In this document: piece after piece, positions 39,432 to 51,015 of the stretch | Position numbering within the stretch: position 1 is the stretch's first letter | Layout of the letters: every line of letters begins with the position of its first letter | Assembly: GCA_029252405.1 (NCBI GenBank) | Contig: JAQXBM010000087.1 | Coordinates: 52,736 to 116,735 of the forward strand | Source: Crocinitomicaceae bacterium | GTDB taxonomy: Bacteria > Bacteroidota > Bacteroidia > Flavobacteriales_D > Crocinitomicaceae | Length of the DNA: 64,000 nt | Direction of reading: 5' to 3' | The notes under the pieces: generated by a model | Told to the model about the DNA's origin: nothing | Databases searched by the model: none | Seen by the model: only the letters and a program-made list of their open reading frames with translations | Position numbers and translations under genes: made by a program

Positions 39432-39855
39432 AAGCAGATCGTATTCTTTCTGATTTCCATTTCCTTAAATGATCTTACTCGAAGTCACCCCCCCCAGTGA
39501 AATTGACTTCTACCGGGCATCGCTTATAGTGGTTTTCGATGAGAATTAAACTGGGTAAAACAGAAAGATAGCTGAAAGATCATCTTTCTGTTCGCAGTTT
39601 AAGAACATTGAAAATTGCGAGGGTTAACAATGATGAAGCTAGATTAGAAGGAAAGGGCCCGAGCAAAACGAATAAGCAAGCCCAACATTTTCACTCAACT
39701 TTTTGGTAAAAAGTTGAAAAGAAGCCTTGAGAAAGTTGGAATCATTTAAGAAAGAATAAATTTGAAAAAGTAACCTTGGCGTTATTCTTGGTTATTAATA
39801 AAAGGAACGTTGTCAGCTTTCGAGTTGATGTACGTCGAAACCAAAAAGACAACAC

Positions 39856-40737
39856 ATGACATTAGCCAAAAAAATCATCTACGCATTCGCGATCATCACG
39901 ATCTCCATTCAAACTTCCCTTGCAGAAGGAATCATCTTCCAAGATTTAACACTTAAGCAAGGACTAGAGAAAGCCAAAAAGGAAAACAAAAAAGTATTTA
40001 TTGATGTCTATGCGACGTGGTGCGGGCCTTGTAAATACCTGTCCAAAAACATTTTTATCGATGACGATTTAGGTGCTTTCATGAACGAACATTTCATTAG
40101 TCTCAAGATAGATGGTGAAAAAGGTGATGGACCTGAATTGATGAGTGATTTTGATCTGTCGTCATACCCAACGATGTTGTTCCTCAACCAAGAAATGGAT
40201 CTTTTGAAGAAGATAGTCGGAGCAGTAGGGGCTGATGAAATAGAAACGGCTGGAAATGCAGTCATTTTTCCTGAAACGACTTCAATCTATAAGTTGACGC
40301 AGAAATATGACGCAGGCGATCGTGATCGCGAATTCTTATCCGAATATGTTGTTGAAGTATTGAACAACGATGGCGATGTCGATCCAGTTTTGGCGGAATT
40401 TCTCGAACTGTATCCTGATTTAAACTTGAAGGAATACAATGAATTCATCGTTTTTTGCATTGGTGTAACCGATATCAATCATGCTTCCATGGAAACGTTT
40501 TTGAACGATTTGTCTGGGCTCTCGGAGCTTCATGGGGAGTTTGTTCTAACGAAATTAAACATGACCTTTTTGGGAATTGTTAACCAAGCAGTAGAATCCA
40601 ACGACAGATCACTGATCCTTTCAGGTGTGGAAAAAGTGTACCCTTTTTATGCAGAGTTTGAAGACCCAGAGGCGCTCGTTGATAAGGATGAGTTAATTCG
40701 AATGATGCAGGAAATGTATGAAGAGGAAATGGAGTGA
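39856..40737 (+). CDS. Thioredoxin-fold secreted protein
   Basis: 'KKENKKVFIDVYATWCGPCKYLSKNIFIDDDLGAFMNEHF'. Confidence 0.92.
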   Translation: MTLAKKIIYAFAIITISIQTSLAEGIIFQDLTLKQGLEKAKKENKKVFIDVYATWCGPCKYLSKNIFIDDDLGAFMNEHFISLKIDGEKGDGPELMSDFDLSSYPTMLFLNQEMDLLKKIVGAVGADEIETAGNAVIFPETTSIYKLTQKYDAGDRDREFLSEYVVEVLNNDGDVDPVLAEFLELYPDLNLKEYNEFIVFCIGVTDINHASMETFLNDLSGLSELHGEFVLTKLNMTFLGIVNQAVESNDRSLILSGVEKVYPFYAEFEDPEALVDKDELIRMMQEMYEEEME

Positions 40738-41016
40738 TAATCCACTTTGAATAGTCCAAAGGATAGCCGCTGCCTAAATCTGACACTGGTATTTGAAGAA
40801 CGTAACGCACATCACGCAAGCTGATTGTCTTAAATCCGCAGAATCGTTTTAAGCGATTACCAATTTTGGTCATTCATGTGTTTCCGTTGCTTCGAGAATT
40901 TCCATGAGGTATTTTCGAGCCTTAATACTTTCAAATTTGAAACCAAGCGTAAACACCAAGTACCCAAAAGCAAATATCAGAAATGGAACGGACAAAAAGT
41001 TGTCATCAGATGCTTT

Positions 41017-41385
41017 TTAGTAAGACGCAATAGCGGCGATGCCGGTAGCAATAATCCCAGCTAACCAGACGGCTCCGATTACTAAGGTGATTGCATTCAA
41101 CCGTAGTTTTAAGCTCAAGGTGGTTCCAAATTTCAAGGATTCAATTTCCCCAATTATAGTGGGAAGAAAACTATTGCGATAGCTGATGATGCGGTTGATT
41201 TTGAATCCATTTTCGTGCAAAGAACCTTCGAAATACTTACTTGATGAGCTTCTTCCTGTAAACCAATTGCGACTAGCGCTTCTTGGTTCGATATTGTTGG
41301 CAAGACGTTTCAATAATTCATCTTTTGAAAGCGAGGTTTCCAGCTTCAAGTTTTCGTGTTGGATGATTTTGTAAATCGTTTTCAT
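41017..41385 (-). CDS. Small hypothetical membrane protein
   Basis: 122 aa; C-terminal hydrophobic segment 'AITLVIGAVWLAGIIATGIAAIASY'. Confidence 0.6.
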   Translation of the reverse strand: MKTIYKIIQHENLKLETSLSKDELLKRLANNIEPRSASRNWFTGRSSSSKYFEGSLHENGFKINRIISYRNSFLPTIIGEIESLKFGTTLSLKLRLNAITLVIGAVWLAGIIATGIAAIASY

Positions 41386-41387
41386 CG

Positions 41388-42074
41388 CTAAATGTATTTA
41401 CTTGCTTCACGCAAGGCCAAACCTTTCAATCCAGAAGTTTTCAAATATTCTCGAACGCTGTCAGGATCATATTTCGAGTGCTGCCGCAAACTCCAGCCAA
41501 TGGCTTTCTGAATGAAAAATTCTTGATTCAGTTTCATCTCGTCTATCAAACTTGTGAGCAACTCAACGTCCAGTTTTTCTTTGTATTTCAGCTGAAAAAT
41601 GAGGCAAGTGCGATTCAACCACATATTGTCACTTTTTCTCCAGCGACCAATTACCGGCTCAATTTGTTCTGGAAATTTGAGGAAGTACTTCCCTACATAG
41701 TTCGAGGCGATTAAATCTACGGAGTCCCACCAAGACTTGGTAGTGATGATTTCTTCCAACAATTTATCGTCCTCAATTTGAATGAGTTTCGCTGGTGTTT
41801 TTTTGAGTAAATCAATGGCAATGTATTGATATTCGCGCTGATCTTGAGACCATAAATTGTAGGTAATATCCCAATGATTAAGATTGGCTAGTTTTACTTT
41901 TTTGAACCATTCCTTCTGAATTTCATTGCGTACAGGCGTTTTAATTCCGTAACAATCAAATTGATTTTTGAGGTAATTCGCCATGTTGACGGCCTTTTCA
42001 GGGTTCGCATGTTTTTTCATCTCACCATGAAGCAAGTCCATTAATTGAGGGAGAGAAGCGTCAGTTATTTCCAT
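41388..42074 (-). CDS. DNA alkylation repair (AlkD-like) HEAT protein
   Basis: 'YGIKTPVRNEIQKEWFKK', 'WSQDQREYQYIAIDLL', 'WWDSVDLIASNYVGKYF', 'QKAIGWSLRQHSKYDPDSVREYL'. Confidence 0.92.
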   Translation of the reverse strand: MEITDASLPQLMDLLHGEMKKHANPEKAVNMANYLKNQFDCYGIKTPVRNEIQKEWFKKVKLANLNHWDITYNLWSQDQREYQYIAIDLLKKTPAKLIQIEDDKLLEEIITTKSWWDSVDLIASNYVGKYFLKFPEQIEPVIGRWRKSDNMWLNRTCLIFQLKYKEKLDVELLTSLIDEMKLNQEFFIQKAIGWSLRQHSKYDPDSVREYLKTSGLKGLALREASKYI

Positions 42075-42125
42075 TCTTTCGATAAACGCTATTTGTTGTT
42101 CACCAATAATTTTTTCGCTACACAG

Positions 42126-42632
42126 TTATTTTAGCAGCAGTTCGTAGCAAAAGTACGGGTGCTCTTTTTTGTATTTCAAGTAAACGGCTCCCAAGTCGGT
42201 ATAACCTCGATTTACATAGAAGCGTTGATTTCTAGGGTTTTGACTAAAGGTATCCAATCGAATTGAATCGTAGCCCTGTTCGCGCGCAAAATTTTCGACG
42301 AAATCCATGATCTTTCGTGCAATCCCTTTTCCTTGATGCAGCGGGTCAACCGCCAATCGATGAACGACAAGATTTCGATCGTTTTCAGTTGTAGACCAAT
42401 CAATTTCGCCGTATTCTTCGTCTTGCTTTTCATTCAAAACAACAATTCCAAGGATTGTCTCGCCTTCACGGAACGCAAAAAGTGTTTCCGTTTTCAGGTC
42501 ATTTTCTATGCTCGCGTAATCAGGGTAATTTTCATCCCATTGATCAATTCCATTCTCACGCATGTGCAAACCACAGCGCTTAGTGAGAGCGATAATCGCG
42601 TCAATTTCATGAGGAAGGCCGTGCGAAATCAT
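42126..42632 (-). CDS. GNAT N-acetyltransferase
   Basis: 'LVVHRLAVDPLHQGKGIARKIMDFVENFAREQGYDSIRLDTFSQNPRNQRFYVNRGYTDLG'. Confidence 0.92.
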   Translation of the reverse strand: MISHGLPHEIDAIIALTKRCGLHMRENGIDQWDENYPDYASIENDLKTETLFAFREGETILGIVVLNEKQDEEYGEIDWSTTENDRNLVVHRLAVDPLHQGKGIARKIMDFVENFAREQGYDSIRLDTFSQNPRNQRFYVNRGYTDLGAVYLKYKKEHPYFCYELLLK

Positions 42633-42633
42633 C

Positions 42634-43824
42634 TTACTTGATTACGTCAAGTTCTTTTCCAACTTTGATGAATGCTGCAATCGCTTTGTCCAAATCTGCT
42701 TTGGTGTGTGCTGCTGAGATCTGAGTACGAATTCGAGCCGCTCCTTTTCCAACTACTGGATAGAAGAAACCAATCGCGTAAACACCCTCGCGGAGCAATA
42801 AATCGGCAAATTTTTGAGATAACGCGGCATCGTACAACATGATCGGAACGATTGGCGAGTTACCAGGCTTGATGTCGAATCCAGCGGCGATAATTGCATC
42901 CTTGAAGTACTTCGTGTTTTCTTCTAAACGATCGCGCAATTCCGTCGACTGACTCAAAATATCGAATACTTTGTTCGCTGCTCCAACAATTGACGGCGCC
43001 AAAGAGTTTGAGAATAAGTATGGTCGCGATTTCTGACGCAACATATCGATGATTTCTTTTTTACCAGTTGTGTATCCACCCATGGCACCACCAAGTGCTT
43101 TCCCTAGTGTTCCTGTGATGATATCGACTTTGTCTGAAACGCCACAGAATTCAGGAACTCCACGCCCAGTTTTACCAATGAAGCCAGCTGAGTGACATTC
43201 GTCTGTCATCACAAGTGCATCGTATTTATCGGCAAGAGCACAAATTTCATCCATTTTGGCGATGTCACCATCCATAGAGAAAACACCATCTGTAACGATA
43301 ATGCGGAAGCGTTGATCTTGAGCAGCTTTCAACTGTTCTTCCAAATCAGCCATGTCTGAGTGCTTATAACGGTAACGTTGCGCTTTACACAAACGAACTC
43401 CATCAATGATCGAAGCGTGATTCAATTCATCTGAAATAATCGCATCTTCTTTACCGAGAAGTGGTTCAAAAAGGCCACCATTCGCATCAAAGGCAGCAGC
43501 GTACAAAATAGTGTCTTCCGTTCCGTAGAACTTCGCAATTTTCGCTTCCAATTCCTTGTGAATATCCTGTGTTCCACAAATGAAACGTACCGATGACATT
43601 CCAAAACCGTGTGTATCAAGCGTATCTTTTGCTGCTTGAATTACATCAGGATGAGAAGATAATCCCAAGTAGTTATTTGCACACATGATGACAACATCTT
43701 CACCCGTACTAACGTGCACATTTGCTCCTTGTGGAGAGGTGATAATACGCTCGCGCTTATATAATCCTGCTTCGTCAATTTCCTTCAGCTCTGACTGAAG
43801 ATGGTCTTTCATTTTTCCGTACAT
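42634..43824 (-). CDS. kbl: Glycine C-acetyltransferase (2-amino-3-ketobutyrate CoA ligase)
   Basis: '[50 protein letters not shown]', '[18 protein letters not shown]'. Start refined to [10 protein letters not shown]. Confidence 0.95.
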   Translation of the reverse strand: MYGKMKDHLQSELKEIDEAGLYKRERIITSPQGANVHVSTGEDVVIMCANNYLGLSSHPDVIQAAKDTLDTHGFGMSSVRFICGTQDIHKELEAKIAKFYGTEDTILYAAAFDANGGLFEPLLGKEDAIISDELNHASIIDGVRLCKAQRYRYKHSDMADLEEQLKAAQDQRFRIIVTDGVFSMDGDIAKMDEICALADKYDALVMTDECHSAGFIGKTGRGVPEFCGVSDKVDIITGTLGKALGGAMGGYTTGKKEIIDMLRQKSRPYLFSNSLAPSIVGAANKVFDILSQSTELRDRLEENTKYFKDAIIAAGFDIKPGNSPIVPIMLYDAALSQKFADLLLREGVYAIGFFYPVVGKGAARIRTQISAAHTKADLDKAIAAFIKVGKELDVIK

Positions 43825-43865
43825 AACTACCCAATTTTGGTTAGCCCAAAAATAGAAAGAAATTC

Positions 43866-46121
43866 TTACTTCAACAGGAGTTTCGCCGTACGAACAATGT
43901 CGCCTTTCTGAACATGAATAATGTACAGTCCGCTTGGGAGATCCGCCACTCGAAGATGCTGTGTCATGTAGTTGACTGGCTCCCGATTGATGAGAGTTCC
44001 CCACGCGTTGTATATGCTCACAGTTCCTTCGATCAATTCTATATTATTCAATTGTAAATAACTTTGATCATCCGCAGGATTCGGGTAGACTGAAATCCCA
44101 GATGTACCTCCCATTGGGCAGCTCAAACTTTCAAAATCTTCGAAGGTGAAGTTGCTCTTCAAAAATGAACGGATATACGCGGGACGTTCCTCAAAGAAGT
44201 ATTCCAAATAAGCACACGATTCATTCCAGTTGTTCATGGAGTTAGGGTAATTCCAGCGCGACACGTGACGGGGCAATTCCGGGGCATACTTTTCTTTAAA
44301 ATATAAGATGAATGCTCTCATTAAATCCGGATGAAACGTAGTCAACAAATTCTGCTGATAGCGACAAATGAAATCATTTTTGAAAGATTGATTCAGTAAA
44401 AGGTTTTTAAAAAGAAAGGATTGATCATTGAAAATGGTATCCAATCGTTCGATGGGGTCATGATGGATAATACCAACTGTCGCATCGAGATCGTAGAGGA
44501 GAAAACGCCATTTTGCGCTGTCTGTTTGTGCGCGCCACAAACGCATATTATTTCCTGGCCAATCCATATTGCCGAAATAGGTTTCCAGAATGTAATAGTC
44601 AATGAAATTATCGACGTCGATTTCTTCTTCAACGTGCGCATAATTATCGGGAATGGATAAATCATTTTGTTCAACGAAATCAAGTAGGTCGATAAAATCC
44701 GATGCGCTGCCTGTATTCGCAGTTAAATAACCATCTATAATGTCGACGCTGTCCTTGTCAATTCCATAAAGTGAATGCAAATAGTGCTCATCTTGTCGTT
44801 CCTTGATTGTTTGAATCCCCCAATACTCGCCATTTATATAAACGATCGTCGGGTGCGCCATTTGAAGGTCGATGTCCAATTGTTTGAGATGCGCGAGTGC
44901 TTGAATTAATTCATCTTTAAATAAACTGCTACCAAACCAGATCAGTGAGGTAAAGGCAGAACGTGACACGAATCGTTTCACTTCTCGGTTTTCCCGATCG
45001 GGAAATAAGGGGTAATTGATACTGGATTTTCCGTATTCATCACGTAAATAAAAGCGCAAGGATTTTTGATTGAAGCTTCTTGATCCGTTACCAGAGATGC
45101 GCACGCCCATATTCTCTGTAAATGCTTCTTCGCCATCATTATTGAAAAGCGTCACTGAGCACGCGCGCTCCCAATCAATACCACGCTGGTAGTAGTTTCC
45201 TGACCAAAAGGGGTTGGCCGAATCATAATGAATTCCTGGAACATAGATGCCCGAGTCTTGATCAAATAGATTGAGACTGTCAATCACAATTGAAAGCACG
45301 TCGAAGGTATAATCGTGTTCTTGCGTGAAATAGCTGCGGTTGTGAACAGGACCTGTCGCGACACCGTTTCGAAATGGTTGAGCGCGAATAACTACTCCGT
45401 GTTTGACATTGCCTTCTGGCGGTGCGAAATTATTCGGAGTGGTTGGAATCAATGAAAGTTTGTTCGCGGTATTCTCAACAATATCGACAGAAGTTTCATA
45501 TAGTAAGGATTGTGTTGTGGGCAGCGAGCCATCCAGCGTGTAGTAAATACTGTCCGAACAGCTCATCTCCAAGTCAAAGGCATCCGAATAGAATCCTTGA
45601 GGGCGAGAGAACTCGATGAACTGAATGAATTCGCTGTTATTATTGGTTGATAGGGGAGTAGATTCAGTTAAGAACCCAGCATTGTCCGATCCATCAGGAA
45701 GTCTGCCGTAACTGTAATCTTTTTCAAGATCTACGGGTAAAAAATGATCAACGATGGAGCCTTGAGAATTCGAAAGAATCAAATATTCTCCTGTGGATTT
45801 TAGTCGGAAGTTGGTGTGAAGCTCACTACCAGAGTAGGATCTGTCTTTTCCAGAAAGAAATACAATCAAATAACCATTTGCCGCAATATTTACCGACGGG
45901 AACGACCATTTTTCGACATTAGAGAAGCCATCACTTAAATGGTAATTCTGAAGGTTGATGCTTGACGAAGTCGGATTGTACAATTCCACCCAGTCTGTGA
46001 AATCTCCATCTTCATCGAGAAAAGTGGTGTCGTTTGCGCTCATTAATTCGTTGATCACGAGATGCTGTGCATACAAATTGGATCCTACGATAGTGAAGAA
46101 AATGAATAGAAGTTGTTTCAT
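43866..46121 (-). CDS. Lamin-tail-domain + CotH kinase secreted protein with T9SS type A domain
   Basis: '[44 protein letters not shown]'; CotH '[31 protein letters not shown]' ([13 protein letters not shown]); C-terminal '[18 protein letters not shown]'. Confidence 0.92.
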   Translation of the reverse strand: MKQLLFIFFTIVGSNLYAQHLVINELMSANDTTFLDEDGDFTDWVELYNPTSSSINLQNYHLSDGFSNVEKWSFPSVNIAANGYLIVFLSGKDRSYSGSELHTNFRLKSTGEYLILSNSQGSIVDHFLPVDLEKDYSYGRLPDGSDNAGFLTESTPLSTNNNSEFIQFIEFSRPQGFYSDAFDLEMSCSDSIYYTLDGSLPTTQSLLYETSVDIVENTANKLSLIPTTPNNFAPPEGNVKHGVVIRAQPFRNGVATGPVHNRSYFTQEHDYTFDVLSIVIDSLNLFDQDSGIYVPGIHYDSANPFWSGNYYQRGIDWERACSVTLFNNDGEEAFTENMGVRISGNGSRSFNQKSLRFYLRDEYGKSSINYPLFPDRENREVKRFVSRSAFTSLIWFGSSLFKDELIQALAHLKQLDIDLQMAHPTIVYINGEYWGIQTIKERQDEHYLHSLYGIDKDSVDIIDGYLTANTGSASDFIDLLDFVEQNDLSIPDNYAHVEEEIDVDNFIDYYILETYFGNMDWPGNNMRLWRAQTDSAKWRFLLYDLDATVGIIHHDPIERLDTIFNDQSFLFKNLLLNQSFKNDFICRYQQNLLTTFHPDLMRAFILYFKEKYAPELPRHVSRWNYPNSMNNWNESCAYLEYFFEERPAYIRSFLKSNFTFEDFESLSCPMGGTSGISVYPNPADDQSYLQLNNIELIEGTVSIYNAWGTLINREPVNYMTQHLRVADLPSGLYIIHVQKGDIVRTAKLLLK

Positions 46122-46239
46122 ACGGCGATCTTTCCAAAGAGGGAAAGAGAATTTTGTAGTTAGTGGATTTGGGTAAATAAATCCGAGTTAACTACAGAAC
46201 GAAACAATTTAAGAAAGGGTTGAGAATAAGTGCGACTCT

Positions 46240-48750
46240 TTAGAAATTCCACTGCATATCCCGGTCATCCATAATGGCGAATGAGACTTTCCATCCGAAA
46301 CGAGATTTCATTTGATTGCCTTGTGCGAAGGTCCCGTAAATTCCCAATCGAAGTCGACGCTTAGAGAATTTGAAGGTTCTTTCCAATCCAGCCACGAATT
46401 CATAATGTTGCCAGTTGTGCTCAGGAACATACAAGTAACTCGCTCCACCGACCAATCCAATTCGTGTTTTCTTCATGAAAGGGATTTTGTTGATGATGGC
46501 TCCATTATCATGGTGGAAATAGTGCGCCTCAAGGTAGAAACGATCCGTTGGTAATAATGAATCCAACGATTGGAATGAGTTCAGTGGGTTGGTAAAGAAG
46601 AATGGATCACTTCGTCGTTGGAACTTTTGATCAATGTTTGGTACAATGTTGTTGTTGACAAACGAACCTCCTCTGACGTGGTAAGAAGATGTTCCAAGCG
46701 TGGCAATTTTGAAAGTCTGACGAACTCCTCCTGCGATGTAATCGAAATCTATATCGCTTCCAAACAGATCTTTGATTCCTTTCTCGTAATAGACGTAGAA
46801 TGTTGGCCATTTTGATCCAAGAATCACTTTGCGGTTGGGCTCGCGCATGTATTTTTGATTCGGAACGTACTCGATGGTCATGCTTGTTCTGAATGCCTGA
46901 TACGGTTGAAATTCCGTTGGATCATTGTTCGGTAGGAGTTCATCGATGGCTTCCATGAACTTATAATTGGAAATACTGCGTCTTTCGGCAAAGTTGAAAT
47001 AGTTGTTGACGTAGAATCCGTTGAACAGCTCGTAGTTGTGCTGGATCGCCAAATCCGTTACTTCGAAGAAATTATCACGTTTGTAGATTTGGGTGAATGC
47101 ATCATTTCTGATAACACCAATTCGATGTGAGAATCTCGCTCCAACGGAACCAAAATGGAAGGGCTGATATCGATAAAAGACGGACGCACCACCCCTCAGA
47201 TCGGCATTCAGTACTCCGACGGAAAGATCAAAATCAGTTGTTACGATTTGTTCGTTATCCCATTTTTTGAAGAAGAAAAAGCCTGGGTTTACTCGAGGAC
47301 CTCCAATGGAAATCGGTTCAATTAATCCTGCCAATGAGCTTAAGTACCACTGGTTCTTTTTTGCTCTGTTTCGATGCTCGATTCCCCACCAAAGCACTTT
47401 CAAAACGGTTATTTTGTTGAATACAGCATCGACTGAATCCAAGTACTCCTTTCGGTTGTGCGCATCGTGAATACTGTCCTTCGTGATAATGTATTGACGT
47501 TCTTCCAAGGTCAATTCTGTCGTTCGCTTTTGCGCCCAGTACGAGGTGTCCTTATCGTATGCTTCTTGCTCCGTAACGGCAACTTCGTTGGAGAAGAACT
47601 TTCGTCCGAAATTCGGTTGGAAATTGTAATCAGTAAAGGTCGCAACGGTAGAACAATTCGATTCTTCCTTCTTGTACTTTACCCCGTAAGTCAGTGTTTG
47701 TTTCGTCAAAAGACAAAGTGAATCTCCTGGGTGATCAAAGTCTTGTTCAATTTGGAAGTAATCGTAAATGAGAAGATTTCCTTTCTCCATCTTCACGTCA
47801 ATTTTCTGTACCAACCACAATGAATCAACAACGTAAATGTGTCCCTCAAGGGTAGAGGTTGATGAGTAACGTGGAATGATCTTGATTTTGTGAATCTTGC
47901 GTCCGTTCTCTTCGTATTGATCGACTAAGCGGTATTTATACGATAGAATTCCAGGTCCAGATATGGGGGACATGACCGGCGTCTGGTGTAAGTCATCCAA
48001 CTGCATCATGTTCTCAAAGAAGTTGAAATTCGATTTTACCGTTGTCGTATAGTAAAGATGATTCCGTCTTTTTTGACCGCGCTGCTCGTAAGCATTTCTG
48101 ATTTCTTTGACGTGATTGCGATCTCCATAATGCAAAGTAAAATCAGACTCAACCAAGTTCATTGAATTGGCCAATTTCTCTAATTCCTTTTCTTTTTGAG
48201 CTTGTTCTGCTGCGAATGGATCTTCAATCCCATCTGGAGCCGTGTTTTCAGGTTCCTCGTCTTTTACCTCGTTTTTGGATTTCTTCTTTACTTTTCGATC
48301 AATCTTTTCAGTGGCGCGAATGTATCCCTGCACCGTATACGGGCGGTTCCATTGGTTGATTTCATCTCTTTTGGCGACTACCTTGAGCATGATTTCCCTT
48401 CCAGGGTTCGATTTCTTGGCAGATACTTCAACTTCTTCAAAATCTAGGGAAGAGGGGAAGAGCTGGATGTTTTTCTCAATGGTCGCGCTTTTTACTGTGA
48501 TGTAGGCTTCTCTTGAGTCGAAACCTGTTGCTGCGTAGACAAGGAAGTATTCTCCAGGATCTAGTCGCATTTCGTAATAGCCATCAACGTCAGCGACCGT
48601 TCGCAGCCCAGGACTATTCTTGGCATAAATTTTTGCGAAAGGAATTGGAGCGTCGAACTCATCCGTAATGTTTCCACTAACCAATTGTTGCGACCAAGAA
48701 GTATTGGCGCAAAGCACGATTAGCAAAAGAAGAAGATAGTTAAACTTCAT
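46240..48750 (-). CDS. Outer-membrane protein with N-terminal carboxypeptidase-regulatory-like domain (DUF5686-like)
   Basis: 'QLVSGNITDEFDAPIPFAKIYAKNSPGLRTVADVDGYYEMRLDPGEY' followed by a long barrel region. Confidence 0.85.
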   Translation of the reverse strand: MKFNYLLLLLIVLCANTSWSQQLVSGNITDEFDAPIPFAKIYAKNSPGLRTVADVDGYYEMRLDPGEYFLVYAATGFDSREAYITVKSATIEKNIQLFPSSLDFEEVEVSAKKSNPGREIMLKVVAKRDEINQWNRPYTVQGYIRATEKIDRKVKKKSKNEVKDEEPENTAPDGIEDPFAAEQAQKEKELEKLANSMNLVESDFTLHYGDRNHVKEIRNAYEQRGQKRRNHLYYTTTVKSNFNFFENMMQLDDLHQTPVMSPISGPGILSYKYRLVDQYEENGRKIHKIKIIPRYSSTSTLEGHIYVVDSLWLVQKIDVKMEKGNLLIYDYFQIEQDFDHPGDSLCLLTKQTLTYGVKYKKEESNCSTVATFTDYNFQPNFGRKFFSNEVAVTEQEAYDKDTSYWAQKRTTELTLEERQYIITKDSIHDAHNRKEYLDSVDAVFNKITVLKVLWWGIEHRNRAKKNQWYLSSLAGLIEPISIGGPRVNPGFFFFKKWDNEQIVTTDFDLSVGVLNADLRGGASVFYRYQPFHFGSVGARFSHRIGVIRNDAFTQIYKRDNFFEVTDLAIQHNYELFNGFYVNNYFNFAERRSISNYKFMEAIDELLPNNDPTEFQPYQAFRTSMTIEYVPNQKYMREPNRKVILGSKWPTFYVYYEKGIKDLFGSDIDFDYIAGGVRQTFKIATLGTSSYHVRGGSFVNNNIVPNIDQKFQRRSDPFFFTNPLNSFQSLDSLLPTDRFYLEAHYFHHDNGAIINKIPFMKKTRIGLVGGASYLYVPEHNWQHYEFVAGLERTFKFSKRRLRLGIYGTFAQGNQMKSRFGWKVSFAIMDDRDMQWNF

Positions 48751-48909
48751 AACCATTAGACAGTCAGAGAATGCAAAAAGTTACACTCGTAACGGGCTTA
48801 TTCAATAAAATTACAGAAATAGGTACTAGCGTAACGGAATAATTCTTCCAGTTAGTGTATAAAGCTGATAAAACACCGTTTTGTAGGATAAACGGCAGGT
48901 GTTCAGTTC

Positions 48910-49146
48910 TTAGTCGTTATTGGCTTCCGCCGTTCCTTCTTTTTCTTTGAGGAATTCCATGTGTCTTTTCATTCTGCGCATCATGTATCGGCGCATGAAG
49001 AACATCAAAAATGCGAGTCCAGCAAAGATGTAGTAGTATGCCCACTTGTCAAAACCTTCTTGGATACCGAAATACGTTACAGAGATGAGCGCAAAAGTCC
49101 CAACTAATAACCAGAAGTAAAGCATGATTTGATTGTAACGTTCCAT
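48910..49146 (-). CDS. Small membrane protein
   Basis: 78 aa with two hydrophobic segments, upstream neighbour lptC. Confidence 0.7.
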   Translation of the reverse strand: MERYNQIMLYFWLLVGTFALISVTYFGIQEGFDKWAYYYIFAGLAFLMFFMRRYMMRRMKRHMEFLKEKEGTAEANND

Positions 49147-49170
49147 ATCGAAGTGTTTTTACAAAAGTAG

Positions 49171-49737
49171 TCAATCCTCCGAGAAATCCATCTTTCCTTC
49201 AGGTGCAAGAATTTCAAAATAATTGAAGAAGCGGGTGGTTTTTAATCCGTGTCCTCGTCCGATGACGCCTTTACCATCCTTTTTACAGATGACATACTTC
49301 TCCGTGGATATTGTATCGTTCACTTGATTGTAGAACAATTCCTCCGTTTCCATGTATTGTTTTTTCTTCAGATTTCGAAGAACAACAGAATCGCGAACGG
49401 TAATCAATCCTGATTTAAAATTCACCTCACCGTAAAGTGCTGTGAGTTTGGAAACGATATCTCCCTCTTCCGAGAAAAAATCTACCTCGACACCGTCTTT
49501 GAATTTTGTCACTTTTTCAGGTGAACTGTACGTTTCTGCAAGCTTCGCGAAGATTTTCACACGAGCGTATCCTGAATCAGTGTAAAGTACCTCAAGATTG
49601 GTTGAGGTTTCATTTGGTGCCTTCGGATCGTAGGTTACTTTTTGAATGGTGTCCAAATCATTTACACAAGAAAAAAGGATACCTGCCAAAATCATGACAG
49701 GTATCCAGTATTTGTATATCGTTGAACTATTTTTCAT
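49171..49737 (-). CDS. lptC: LPS export periplasmic protein LptC-like
   Basis: Lipobox 'ILFSCVND'; 'YTDSGYARVKIFAKLAETYSSPEKVTKFKDGVEVDFFSEEGDIVSKLTALYGEVNFKSGLITVRDSVVL'. Confidence 0.85.
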   Translation of the reverse strand: MKNSSTIYKYWIPVMILAGILFSCVNDLDTIQKVTYDPKAPNETSTNLEVLYTDSGYARVKIFAKLAETYSSPEKVTKFKDGVEVDFFSEEGDIVSKLTALYGEVNFKSGLITVRDSVVLRNLKKKQYMETEELFYNQVNDTISTEKYVICKKDGKGVIGRGHGLKTTRFFNYFEILAPEGKMDFSED

Positions 49738-49741
49738 TCAA

Positions 49742-51007
49742 TCAAGGGCAAGGATTTACCGTTACTCCCCAGCAAGTTAATGTTACTGATGATGGGCTGT
49801 TTTGGTCGAAACAATCCTTTGAAGTTGGTCCTTTTGCTTTGTAACCAGCAGCTGTTCCACCTTGTCCTGCTTTCTCAGCCAATTGTGCTGCGTAGAGGTA
49901 GTTACATTTTCTTTCGAAAGTACTGTCTCCACAACTGTTTGCTGTTGCTGCAACACTTTGCGCTGCGATCAGCATTCCTTTTGAGCTGTACTCACCTGTA
50001 CATGCTCTACCTGATGCATATGCTGCTTTGTATTGTCCTGCTTTGTATTGAGCGTATGCTTTTTTGTATTGAAGTTCCGCTTTCAATGCTGGATCATCTG
50101 TTTTAGACATGATTTCCTCAATAATAGGAATCGCTTTTGTTCCTGGCATGTGAGAAAGCTTCTTCGTCAATGCTTCCAATGAGTTCGGGTCACGTTCTAA
50201 CCAAGCATTTACCAATGATAAGTGCTCTTCAGAATCCGCACATGATTTCGTTTCAAGTAGCGTTAACATCTTCTGAATTGAAGTGATTGCTGCTTCTTTG
50301 TCCTCTGGAAGGTTTGTAATGTAACCAGGAATCTCAGGAAGAAGAGCTTCACATGATTCAACCACGTAATCCAAATAAGTTGTTAATGTCTCTTGAGTCT
50401 GTGGAGTCATTCCCGCTTTGGTAACCATTTCAGAATATCTGAAGTAATCATCAATCATTCTTTTCTTCAATCCTACTTGTTCCTCTCCTTCGGAGATTGT
50501 GTAAATTGAGTAAGTCGCGTAATATGCGTAAATGATGTACGATTCATGCGTTTTCAAACCAGCTGCAGTAATTCCACGTTGGAAGTACTCGTCCGCTTTT
50601 CTTACATCTGGAGCTGCTGATTGCATAATCATTGTTCCTCGATCAAGATCAGATTTTGCTGGATCGTAGAAACCTGCAGCCTCTTGACGTTCCCATGCAC
50701 CTAAAAGCGTATCGATGTATGCTTTCTTCGTGTCTTGGTCCTTTTGATCAGTGTAACCGTTGATTACAGTGCGCAGACTTCCGATCAATCGATTCCAGTT
50801 GTCTTTATCCAATGAACCACAAATCGTTTCCGCCTTAAGCAGATACATTGTTGCTTTTTGGTAGTTTTCTACATTCAAGCCTTCTTCGCCAGCAAGAAAT
50901 CTCATTCTTTTACACTCACGCTCCTTGTCATCGCCTTGTGCGTTAGCTCCAAAAGTTAAAAGAGCAGTAGCTCCGATTAAAAGTAATTTTCCAAATTTCA
51001 TTTTCAC
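49742..51007 (-). CDS. Secreted TPR-like hypothetical protein
   Basis: Signal peptide and helical repeats; operon position between an OMP gene and lptC. Confidence 0.75.
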   Translation of the reverse strand: MKMKFGKLLLIGATALLTFGANAQGDDKERECKRMRFLAGEEGLNVENYQKATMYLLKAETICGSLDKDNWNRLIGSLRTVINGYTDQKDQDTKKAYIDTLLGAWERQEAAGFYDPAKSDLDRGTMIMQSAAPDVRKADEYFQRGITAAGLKTHESYIIYAYYATYSIYTISEGEEQVGLKKRMIDDYFRYSEMVTKAGMTPQTQETLTTYLDYVVESCEALLPEIPGYITNLPEDKEAAITSIQKMLTLLETKSCADSEEHLSLVNAWLERDPNSLEALTKKLSHMPGTKAIPIIEEIMSKTDDPALKAELQYKKAYAQYKAGQYKAAYASGRACTGEYSSKGMLIAAQSVAATANSCGDSTFERKCNYLYAAQLAEKAGQGGTAAGYKAKGPTSKDCFDQNSPSSVTLTCWGVTVNPCP

Positions 51008-51015
51008 TATTTTAA

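Noticed and set aside
42634-44004. N-terminal extension of the kbl ORF ([10 protein letters not shown]...)
   Set aside because: Overlaps the upstream CotH gene; the natural start is [10 protein letters not shown] at 43824.
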